Part shown: positions 38,701-50,700 of the stretch, in pieces
How positions within the stretch are numbered: position 1 is the first letter of the stretch
How the letters are laid out: each line of letters starts with the position of its first letter
Assembly (NCBI RefSeq): GCF_000003815.2
Contig: NC_049991.1
Location: 8,366,354-8,430,353 of the forward strand
Direction of reading: 5' to 3'
Source: Branchiostoma floridae
Taxonomy: Eukaryota > Chordata > Leptocardii > Amphioxiformes > Branchiostomatidae
Length of the DNA stretch: 64,000 nucleotides
Translations under genes and position numbers: made by a program
Notes under the pieces: generated by a model
Database searches by the model: none
The model's input: the letters and a program-made list of their open reading frames with translations, nothing else
Told to the model about the DNA's origin: nothing

Positions 38701-41700
38701 CTTTTCCTTTTATCTGGGTTACTTTGAACCAATTCAAAGGGCGATTTGTTGTCTTATAACTCTTATTCTACAAAAGAGTTTTTTTAGATAAAATACTGCA
38801 AATGTGGTGTCTTTGGTAGTCCTTAATTCTTTTATGTGGATTGCTTTGAACCAACTTAAAAGGCAATTTCTTTTCTTTTATCCATCAAATATCTCATGTT
38901 AACAACACTATAGGTCTAATAGCACAAAGAAAGTGTTCCAATGGGATAGTATATACATGTATACCATGCTTTTGGTTTTCTTTAACCTCTTTGTTTATGC
39001 GCATATGCGCATGAATCTGTTTTGTTTAATCTTGCATGTTGTTTCTTTTAACTTATACTACAGAAGAAAGTGTTAAAGATGAAATGCTTACTAATTTTAT
39101 TGTAATTTTGCTTTTGAGACTGACCTATTTTGTGTATTCCTCAATTTTTTCTTGTTCCAATCCGATAAGTCTAATGCTACAAACTCCTCAAATGAGATAC
39201 TGTCTCTTTCCTCTCTAACGTTCTGCTTCAATTTAGATTTTTTTCAAGCCAGCTTGAAAAGCAGTTTTAATTTTGTCTTTGTCTTCCATTTTTTTTCTTT
39301 TGAAAGATGTAAGTGCAATACAAAAGAAAGTCTTAAAAGGATGAATAACATATTCATCGGAGAACAGTTTATAACCTCTTATCAACGAATTTTTTTCCAG
39401 ACATTTTTTTCCATGAGAACTCAAGTGAAGATATGTTGTATTCAGCAAACTGTACAAAAGTTACGTTTGGATGTAATTAGAAAATTGTTATCTTTAGATT
39501 ACTTTATTCAGTATCTTCCTTTGTTGCCACTTTCTGCATGTATATGCCTCTCCACGGTGCTGATTTGTGAAGTGTTGTGTCCCATGCCATCTGTTTGACT
39601 GGATATGACTGAAATCATGATTAGTCACTAGTATTGGACTGTTTTCTTGTGCCATGATACATGCACACAATTTTGATATTTTTTTATAATCTTTGTTGGT
39701 GGATTGAAATGTTTTTTTTAAATATGAAGATCCACTTTTGAGTTGGTTTCATTGTTGCATTAGTGTGTTGTCAGGGCTGGAAATACTGGGAGCATGTGCA
39801 CTTTTGGTGTTCCAAAAACCTCAAGGAGTGCCTCAAGGATAAGTTTTAGGGCCCTTTTTGTGCACATCAGGAAAACAGTGAATCCATACTTGAATCACCA
39901 TCCTTTACTGTAATGCCTAAAAATCCTCATTACTGCCCTTCACACCTCATTACTGGAAAATTGTACTTCTAGTTTTAGCTATTTATTATTAACTTCCTCT
40001 CATTTGAAATGCATTCTGTTATCTTCATTGACATGTTTTGACCTTAAACACTTACTACAAATCTTGAAATGTTTGTGGTAGTTTTGTTTTACTGAGCATG
40101 TATGGTACTGTGAATTTATGTTTCCAGTGCTATTACACACACTAACTGTACTACAGAGTAGTTTTGGTCCCAATCTTAAAACATGCAAAAGTTCCTTTCC
40201 CTTGAAGTCTTACTTCAAAATGGAGCCCTCACAGAAATAAATGGATTTACAGTATTGAAGTTAGGAATCTTGTTATTTCTTGTGTAACATACACATCCCG
40301 AGAGATTTATTAGGTATGCCTTGATGAAGTGCCTTTCCAAATTATGTATCTAAATCAGCAGATACCCCCTCCAGGGCAATTTCTACACTGATATAATGAT
40401 GTTACCTGGGAGTAATAGATAACACATGGCCCTCATTAAGTTTCCTTTCCAATCTACATTGCCATCAACTTTAAAATCTCATTTCAAATCAACTGTCAAA
40501 AGTCGACAGCAAAGAACTTGTGGAAAGTTTCTGATTTATTGATGTACTTTCACATTAGGATATTCGTGTCTCTTGTGATTTATGAATTTGCTGTTATCAT
40601 TTTCTTTAGTGTCCAACACGTCGTTTGTCTATTTCTGCAGGCTGCTTATTTTGCAATTTGATGTTTCAAGATATCATGTTGAATTCATATTTTTCATAAC
40701 AGCTGCCTGCCATGGAAGATAAGAGTATGACTTGATAAATGATAACTGTATAAATCTGCATATTGCTAAAGGTGGTATCTCACTACACTTGGGGCACCAG
40801 TGTGGCATTGTGGGGTTTGAAAGATTACTCAACAAATTTCAGAGATAAAGAACAAGTTTTCTTTCGTTTTGTGTATTTTCTTGTCTTCTAAGTCATACTT
40901 TTACATATTACGCAATATCTAAATTATAAATGATCGGCAAAAATAACACAACAGTGCCACAGTGAACAAACCCAGCAGTGCCAAACTGGTGACCTAAGTG
41001 CAGTGAGATACCACCTTAAGAGAACAATTTTTTACAACTACTTTAAATCAAGACTTTTAGATGTCTTTGTGCTTTGATATCTATACATGCTTGTATCCAA
41101 TATCAGAATCAATGATTTTATTTCCATAACTGCTTTAAGTGATATAACATTACATGTACATTTTGTAACTGGAAAGTATTGAAATTACGGAAGGTATAGT
41201 ATGCTCATACTTTACAAATTGGTAGTAAAGACATATATTTTTAAGCCTGACATCTTGCAAAGGACTTTCCATACATTTGTATTAGTGAGAATGCTGGCAA
41301 TTCTTATATCTGCGTAGTCAAATTTGGAACTGTACAGGGTTGCTCGAAACAGATGGGTTTTGGATATGAGACGTAGCAAAAAGGGAAGAATGAAGGGAAG
41401 GAATGCTGCAAATTCTGTGGTAGAGCCTGACGTGCTTAAATCAGTCTCATTATAATGAGAGGCACTGCCAGGCCAAAACTACACAGAGTGACCAGTAACT
41501 GACTAAAGCTGTGAGATGCAAAGAAAGCTGTTGACCATCTTCTGAGATATAACAAGAAATTTGAATTTTCACACTCACAATGATTATGTGACATTCTTTT
41601 TCGTATGTTTTGCAGATCTTGCAACTTATGATTCAGCCAAGAGATTCATTCTCGGCCACTCCTCATTATCTGATGGACCAATCGTACATTCCCTTTCAAG

Positions 41701-44700
41701 GTGAGGACAGACTTTTTTCACAAACTTTTTCTTGTTGGTAATGGCAAAGTACAAGTGAAGTTTGATTTTGCCAAGTGGGATTGCAGTCAAACCTGTCAAT
41801 AGTGGCTACTCAAGGGACTGGCCAAATGTCATTATTTGCAAAATTGATGAGGAAATTCTATATATTCATTTTTTTCCACAATAGGACTTAAAAATAAATG
41901 CATGCAACAAATGTATCTTATGGCAGGTGGGACAGTCACAGATACCAGTTATGCAAATATGGGCCTAATTTTGATAATACAGATGTCCCATAGGTCAAGA
42001 GGTAAAGGATTGGAATTTCATACTTGTGACATGTTAAGTTACTTAAAGGTGTACAGAAATATGCATATATTTGGGGGGGGGAGGTGTTGCTAGGATCAGG
42101 CTTTTATGCAATGAGCAACAGTTCTGTTGAACATGACTGCTTTTGTTCTCAAGCTCTTTCAAAATGGATTTCCCTGGAAAATCTTGTTTTATTATAAATA
42201 ATTGTTATTCAGTTTTGGGGTTTAGACATGAGACACTGATTTTGCGCTCCAACGTACCCAGCAAATTCAATAACATTGCTTTTAGTAGTTCAAAGGCGAC
42301 ATAAATAACAACCAAGGACATGGCAAGCCCAGGGCCATTGACTAATGAAAAACCTATGGACTTGAACTAAGTTGATTTAGGTGCTACTGAACTTTGAATA
42401 CTTTTTCTTTGATGAATGTTTTATGTTCCAAGCTCAATATGAGACATTTGGGGTTTATACTTCAGTTAGAAAGACTTTAGAGCTATTAGAATGCTTGAAG
42501 GATCTTTAAGAAACTCTAGGTCCTTATGCATGTAGAAATTTTGGAAAACCATGGATTTGTCAAAACTGAAAAAGTCATGGCTAAAACTACATTTTTAGCT
42601 GAAAATTTAGCACTGAACAAGTTTGTAACATAAAATAGTGCACTATTTCAGACTTACCAGTAGAATGCCGAAGCCAACGATGGCAAAAACTCAATATTGG
42701 CGTTAGTTTCAAGCATTTAAGAATTGCACTGAAGTCAAAGTTCCAATAGCTTACTTCAAATGGTTAAAAAAGAAATGCAATAAAGTTTTTGCGATCATTT
42801 CTGAAACTTAGATGTTGAAAATATGCTATGTATTAGAAGACTGAGTGAACAATTATTCTATCTTTATGCACAAACGTCAACGCAAGTATCTAGGTTCACC
42901 TGTGTGCACAACTATAAGGTGTACAGCTCCAATATTGGAGTCACAAAAGTGCAGTGTTGAATGACAACAAGGAATCCTGTACATTCCAAACAATACTGTT
43001 TGAATCTATGCTTGAGTAGAAACTAACAGTACCTGACGTTAGTTGTCTCTGATTTGTACTGTACCATTACCAACCAATTTATGTCTTAGTCATGAATCCA
43101 TGTCTGATACCATCCCCTTTAATAGTAACCATATAATGATTAATCCTCAAATCTTACCACAATGGGACATTGACAAATGTCACTCTCTCAGAAATAAAGA
43201 CTGCCATATATCATATAGGTTATTGGCAACAATGACATCTTACATGTCTGCACTACTACTATAAGTAGTACTAGTGGATTTAAGTAGAGTTAGTGAGTTT
43301 ATAAGACTGTCTATAGTCCAGAGACGTAGGCAGTAGGGGTGGGTACCGGTACAGAAAATTCAGGTCCAGGTCTGGTTCAGGTCCAGAGGATCAGGTCCAG
43401 GTCCGGACCTGAACCTGGACCTGATTTAGTATGTGAGAACTTGTGAATGGACGATACACAAAACAATGTTCCATTTTGCCACAAATAGTATGTTTTGTGG
43501 AGTATTTGACTACCACTGGCATTCTAAAACAAGACTAACTGCCTCAGAGTACGATTGACTGTAAAACTTTGTAGAAATGACTATAAACTCTACCTGCTTC
43601 GCTCTCGTTATTTTCGGCGACCGGTAAGCCTCAAAACGCGTAAATTCCTGATCATATAATCCGTTTAATTTCTAATAGGTCCAACATCCGGTCCACCTAA
43701 TTTTTTCAGGTCCAGTTTTTGAGGTACAATAAGAAAAGCCGGTTTTGTATTGGTACACCGTACCGGTACCCACCTCTAGAAGGCAGTAATGTAATCCCAC
43801 TGTTTAGCTGTATGGATCAGATTCTGTAGATCCATAGGCAATGTTGTGGTCTTATATTCCAGTGCCTGTTCAGGGATTGTGGCAGCTTCCTTAGGCACTC
43901 CTGCAGACGTGGTGAAGACTAGGATAATGAACCAACCAACAGACAGCATGGGCAGGTGAGGTACAAGGGTACACACATGCAGCACACATGTACACTCACA
44001 CATATACACACACACATACACATACGCACAAAGACGTGCACGCAAATACATGTACATGCACACTATCGTCTACTGTGAATTGTTAATCAATTTAATAGCT
44101 GGTGTTAAAGAAATGTCCCTTCATCACCAAGGACATGTTTGAGTGTGAATGACTCATACCAGCTTAGCATTTCTAATTAGACTTCAGGGTCTTAAAATGT
44201 GTGTCTATAGGTGGCTTTATTGAATAGCAAAATGTATGATACTTATCCACCAAGATGATAATTTCAAGCAACAGTCTCTGCTGTATACCCAGGATTTGTC
44301 TTCTAGATAGATCTGGTGTGTGAAATTTATTGACAGTTTATCTCTGGACCAATCAGATCACTCTACGCTCTTGTCACATGACGGGGCATCTGTTACAAAT
44401 TACTAAGAAACCAGAATTCCTTGCTGCTCAAAACTTATTTACATGTGTAGAAATCCTCATTATGTAATTTACCAACTCAGATGACCTAATAGGATGTTGT
44501 GTGTCTGTAGAATGTGTCCTCTAAAAACTTGGAATTAGGGCCTAGGGATTTGGAGATGTGCTATTTTGTTCTATTGTTGGCTTGTTTTTATTACATCATG
44601 ACTGCATTATGTGAGCATGACCTTGTTGTGTTTCAGGGGAACATTGTATAGGTCGTCTGTAGACTGCCTTGTTAAAACGGTGAGCTGTAGTACAATTAAC

Positions 44701-47700
44701 TGTGCCTTTTGTCACACAAATTCATTTGTTTTTAATTATGATTGATAACTGTTTATAATTACTTTTCAGCCATACAAAACAAGTAGAAGGCAAGACCATT
44801 GCACCAATTTAAGTTTTTAATAAGGTGTTCCACAAGGGGTAATCCTGGGACCATTACTGTCCCTCTTGTATCTGCCTTTTTTTTTCATACTTCTACATGT
44901 ATGGAAGTCCTGAAGCAGCCTTACTGTCAACACTTGCCATTCTTCTTGAAGTTCTTCATACTTCACTCATGTGGGTGCTCCAAATAGCATTGCCTATTCT
45001 GTATCTGTATATCCGATTTAACTCAGCCTTCCAGCACAACACACCAGCTTGAAAAAGTTCTGGCAAATCAGTGGAATTGTTTTTATTGTAAAGTTTTATG
45101 ATCTTTCTCTTTTGCTTGATCAAAGATACAAAAATTACACCTACTTCAGCCAGACCTATTTGATTCAAAAATTGAATCACATAACATCAAACCAATCAGC
45201 TCTTGGATGACCAATCACTGACAGCTTCAAAGAAATTTGGTTTTGTCTGAAAAAAAAATCTGGTTTTGTTCCCAAATTTAGGTGAGACATGAAGGATTCC
45301 TGGCTTTGTACAAAGGCTTCATACCCATATGGGGGAGATTGGTGAGTGTTGGCTTCTTTGTTGTCAGGCCAGTGTCACGTGTTGTGACTTGAACATGTTG
45401 TGTTGTCCTTTTACAGGTCAGAAAAGAAGGTGTCATGGCACTGTATAAAGGCTTCATCCCCATATGGTCACGAATGGTGAGTCCCATCTTTTTTTTATAC
45501 CCATACTAGTACTGTAGTGTTGTGTACCTTGAAGTTCCTGTTTTATTACTTCAGTGAAAACAGATTGTTTTCGGTGTACTGTCAAACCTGTATTAGCGGC
45601 CACCTTTGCATAGCGACCACCTGGCCATTGCGGTGACTTTTTTTCAGTCCCTTGGATTTTTCCCATTGACCTAAGCATTAAGAGAGTCTATAGCGGCCAC
45701 CTCTCCAACGCGGCTACGGCCACACGATTTCCCGTCCTATAGATACAGAAACTCATACAGCGGCCGTATGTTACCCTGTGCCAGGTTTAAAATCGTTTGC
45801 GAGGATTTGGAGTTCCTGACAGGGTCATTTTGGCGGTAGCGGAAGGTACGTGTGACTTGAACGTTAGAGTGCAACTCATTGCCGGTGAATTTATCAACGT
45901 TCCGCCTGGCAATTGATCAAAATTTCCTCTATAGTGGCATTTTGTCTATAGTGGCCACACAGTGTTTGGAGCGGCCATATTTCTCCAGTCCCTCGAGTGG
46001 CCGCTACATGTATAGACAGGTTTGACTGTACATACAATCATGACTGTTTGTTTATCTTGGTGTCTAGGAAGTGTTATCTGAATATTGTAGAGTGACAGGA
46101 TATGACATGGATAACTGTGTAAATGCCACGGTGGCCAGAAGGAATGAAAGGTAACGGTTTTGCCCTTTTCCAAAGCTGCTAGGCATGTCAGTGACACTGA
46201 CAGGACCTTTTGAACTAATTTAAAAGGGAAAGGTCCCAAGATAGGAGATGAAAGGTTGTCTCATTTCCTGTCTTCCTGCTATGTCAGGGCTCAAAATACC
46301 ACCTGTATATGCAGGTTAGTGCAAGTAAAATTTGAGCTGTGTAGGTACATGTATTTCTGATGTCTACCTGCACCTAACCTGCACTGGTCCACGTACTGGG
46401 TTTTATACACAATGTCCTATGATTTAGGTGTATGTGAATTGTAATTAGCTGCATTGACTGTTACCGCCTATTAAGTATAAAAGAAAAAAATAGCAATGGT
46501 TCCTCAACAATTTTAGTATGATCTATTCTTTCTAAATTCAGAGTGGTGCAGGTAATTTTCAATGTTACCTGCACCAGTGCAGGTATGCAGAAAAAAGTAT
46601 TTTGAGCCCTGTATGTGGATGTTGCCCTATGGGAGCCAGAGGGAAATGCTTTAGACAGAATCAGGGGATTATTTACAATGATTATTGATAATGAACTAAA
46701 CAAAAATTCACAAACATTCCAAATATTTCATAGACATACATGTACAAATGTACCAGATCTTTGATTATTTGATTTGAACAAGTCCCAAATAGTACTGTAA
46801 ATCTTGAAATATTGATAGTTTTATGTTGAACTTCAGATTTACATTATATATGTTACCCTCATCACCTCAGCAAGCGCCTCCTTTTCCCCAAACTGAAAAA
46901 CTGAAGAATCAGCCTTTTCAAACTCATGCAAATTAATTTTTGTCACCATGCAATATTTATATGGCCTAGGATCGCAAAAGCAAATTTAAAGATTTTTCTT
47001 CCTCTTCCTCTTTGAAAATGTGTATCCCACAGTTAAATTGTGAACTTGTTGATTTGTAGTTGAAGTTTGCAAGCCTACTTTGTGTCTTGTAAGATTGATT
47101 AAGAATTATACAAGTTATAACAAGACCTGAAGCCACATTAATCAGGCAGTATTTCCGTCAGCATTTTAAATCAGGGATAAAGTCCACTAGCCCTATTGTC
47201 CAGGGCAAGTGAAAGTGCTGTTCGGGCAAGTGCATGTCCTACCTCACTTGTCCGATCGGGCAAGTAAGATTTTTCCATTGATTTTAGTGCAATTTTGATA
47301 TACTTGTTACTTTTTACAGTCATGACATCAAGCAATTGTCTACAGAGAATTCCATTGATGGAAGTGAAAATGCATGAACTAGAATTTTGGGCAAGTGAAA
47401 AATTNNNNNNNNNNNNNNNNNNNNNNNNNNNNNNNNNNNNNNNNNNNNNNNNNNNNNNNNNNNNNNNNNNNNNNNNNNNNNNNNNNNNNNNNNNNNNNNN
47501 NNNNGCTTGGAGAGTACATTTTTTATGTGCTTGCCCGATAGGACAAGTGGATTTTAGAAAACTTGTTCAACCCTGTAAATCATCCTTTTTTTGCAGTTTT
47601 AACTTTGCCATTTTCCCAGTGACTTGTAAAATTATGACACTATGAATACTGTAAATGCATTTAAGTTCGCTGGGATTTAAGTTCGCCGTAGCGGGAAAAG

Positions 47701-50700
47701 GGACTTTTCGTGGTGGATTTAACTTCGCGGTAACACCATAGACTGCAGTCTAATACCATAATAGAAAAATGTTCGCGGTGCAGTTCAGGGTAAAGTGGTC
47801 AATGCAAAAAACCGCGAACATTTCTTCAATTACAGTATGTGTTTCTATTGTATAACAGTTACTACTGTACTACAGTACTAGTATTGCTTTAACTGTCAAC
47901 ACAATACACAGGTTATAGCCTTCTTTTTTATCCTACTGCAAAACCAAAGCCTGCAAAAATCAATAAATTTACTGTTACAGTACAGTCATGCTTCAGTTTG
48001 GCCTGTGCTTGAAGTCATCCCCTAGGGTTTAATTAAAAGTTTGCAATTTTGATATCTCAGTCTGAGCCATAACAATCTTGAATTATTAAAGGCCACAGTA
48101 GCATCGTTTCTGACTTATCAGCTTTTTCCACAATTTTGCCAAATTATCAAAATTATTCCAATTGTCTTCTTTGGTTTATTCTTGTACTTAAGCTTGGCGT
48201 TTGTCCCAGTTGATACCAAAGGAAAGTTTTATGTGCAGATTTAAGCTGTGCTACTGTGTTTGTAGTATCTAGCCAATATGAAAAGCAGCTAGGGCATTTG
48301 CAGTATAACTTGCAGCCATATCTTATTTCACCCCTTGAAACTGTACAAGGTACGGAAGTTTTCCTCAGACTCTGTTTTATGCTTAACACATGTCTTCACA
48401 TGTCTTCCAGCTTAACACAAAGTCTTTAAATATGAGAAGCAAAGATTAGCCTAAGGAATGGACTTTCTAAGAAAAAATTCTGTAAAGAAAAATCAACTAG
48501 ACATGCTTCATAATGCATTCTACATGCTAAGCATACAAGTCCCTAGCACAAAATTAATATGTTTCAAAGTATTCATCACTTTAAATCTTAATTTGAGAGC
48601 AATGCATGTACAGGCCAACCCTCTTTAATATGTATTACTTAAAGACAGATTATGCAGTTGTGATTAGGATGGCTATAAGCTTCCCCCTAATCCATTTCTG
48701 GTGATTGCCCCTTAAGCTTCAAAGACAATTTTCTTCAAGATTAGAAATCCTTGAAAATGGTTGTTAAACGAGCCCACCCTCGGGAAAAGACCTGAAGGTT
48801 CTTATGTAAACCACAATCATCATCTTAATTGGGAACTCTCGACAAGGCTTCAAGGCATAACTGGAATGCAACAAGTTAATTTTGCAAGATAAAAGTTTGA
48901 CAAATAAGAAAGACGTGTATCCCTCTCTTAAGTTGGACTGGAAAATTGGCGATTAGTTTATAAATCCATATAATATAGCAACCAGGTCTGACAGTACATA
49001 AAGGATTATATCTAGTATGCACCTGTCAGTATATGGATAATGAGAAATGGTTTTGGGCATGGTCCAACTCAACATGTAGACATGAAAGTATGATGACAAA
49101 CCACATGGATACTCAGATATCCTGTAGGATTTGGGGGTACTTAATCATACGTCTACATGTAAGCTTTTAATTATGAATGTTTGTCAGAAGAGTTCTTAAA
49201 AAGACAATAAGTTTCTGGTAACTTAGAAAGTTTAAGGGTCAGTAACACTAGGTTCAAGTTCTTGATTGTCAGATTTTTTAACATCATTTTTTTCAGATTT
49301 AACAAGAAAGACCATTTATGATGTAAATCAAATACATGTTGTATTATGGCACCAACATTGGTTAAGCCAACATAGGGGTCCAAATTTCTTATTTACTCAA
49401 ATTCACACGAGTAGGGTGGTCGGGGTATCATCCTGCAATGGTTCTGAGTTTTAGTAAATTTCGAATTAAAATGGTGCATTCTAAGGTATCTTGAGGGGCA
49501 AATTATTGTCAGAGAGGTCACATGCAGTTGAAGACTGAGTGGCAGCCCTGGTCAATCAGAATTTTATGCTTGTCAGAGGATCTGCTTCCCAGTGGAAGGG
49601 CTTCTATTTTTTATTAAATTTAGAACAAATTGACACCTGGACACATGCCTGTCAGTGTTGTACATGTAGGTTCTTTATCATGCTTGAGGTGTGGCTTTTC
49701 TTAAACAAAGGATTTCCAGATTAACATTCTATCCCAGAAAACATTGAGGGAGTGGCTAGGTCGTAAGTGCCTTTCCCAAGGGCACATCACTAGAGCCTCA
49801 GCAGCCCAGTCTATACATGTATATGATTGTATGATTGTTCTAAACAATTTGTTTATTTCTCCTGCAGGCCCCCTGGTCACTGACCTTCTGGCTGTCCTAT
49901 GAGCAGGTCCGACGGTTGTCAGGGACAACGTCCTTCTGATGATTGACATCTGTCCATCACAGTCATGTGACCAGCTGCCATCATGCCAACCTTTGTGTTG
50001 ACTGATGTTGACACTCTTTTCCTCTACCTCTCATAGAACTAATAAGCCAGTTCTGATGTTGAATTTTGCGTGACATGTGAAGCATTATGCATAATATATG
50101 TCAAAGTTGAAGCCCCCTGAGACATAGCCTAGTTACATCTGGACATGGTATCAAGCATGGCAAAGACAGGTCTTATTTATAGCGTCACCTTTGACCTGTT
50201 GCATATGCAGTTCTAACTGTGAACTTACTTATTAAAGTAGTGGCTGGTTCTATAGTCTATGAGTTAGATATTCATGACAGCCTAACATGAACTGGCAGAT
50301 ATTTCTAAAATGACAGTTTCAATGTAAATATGGTGACCTTATCTCAACATTGATTTGTCTCCAATATCATAAGAATTTATGTTAATGCAAAGCATATCAG
50401 AATAATGTTGAATAATTTTCAAACTGCATTTCATTATGCATTCCTTTTTTTCCCTTCAAACAGTGCAATGTTGTATTTTGCATTTGATTATGGAAGTCTT
50501 TTAGTCAACAAAGAAGACACAGAGGAGACGTAGAAAATTGGCTAACCTTCCGTATTTGTATAAATTTGCCTAAAGGTCCCTAGAACCATGATGTCCCACA
50601 AAAAAAAGCCTACATCATAGTACCTAAACATGATCACAAGATTTAGGGAGTGGGCTATGATAATAGATTTGTTTCTTCCTGGCCTCTCTTCCTAGACTGT

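Larger units (their letters stand above)
37527..41615 (+). other. UCP4 intron 6
   Basis: It contains a diverged pyrimidine-rich tandem array (38620-39330) and a PIF/Harbinger-like element (40770-41016). Otherwise nothing is recognised. Confidence 0.65.
41701..43862 (+). other. UCP4 intron 7
   Basis: It contains a broken pogo-like end (41784-41822) and the second hAT-like element (43334-43778), which stops 84 bp before exon 8. The 42200-43030 stretch shows nothing recognisable. Confidence 0.65.
43956..45281 (+). other. UCP4 introns 8 and 9 (around exon 9)
   Basis: An imperfect CA/TG-rich tract occupies about 43970-44063, just after the exon 8 donor. The rest, apart from the 43-nt exon 9, shows no feature. 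Confidence 0.6.
45477..49867 (+). other. UCP4 intron between exons 10b and 11a
   Basis: This intron is unusually rich in transposons: a pogo-like element (45579-46028), two CAGGG-ended elements (46285-46611 and 47172-47575, the second holding a gap), a Tc1-like element (47649-47835) and a SINE-like fragment (49745-49815). No extra copy of exon 10 or 11 was seen. Confidence 0.7.

Noticed and set aside
39775-39790. Single CAGGGCTGGAAATAC end resembling the CAGGG-ended family
   Set aside because: No mirror end or target duplication was found within several hundred bases.
43871-43873. Alternative acceptor for UCP4 exon 8 at ttcag
   Set aside because: It shifts the reading frame relative to exon 7. 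The upstream acceptor at 43862 keeps the frame and restores the SSACSG block expected for UCP4.
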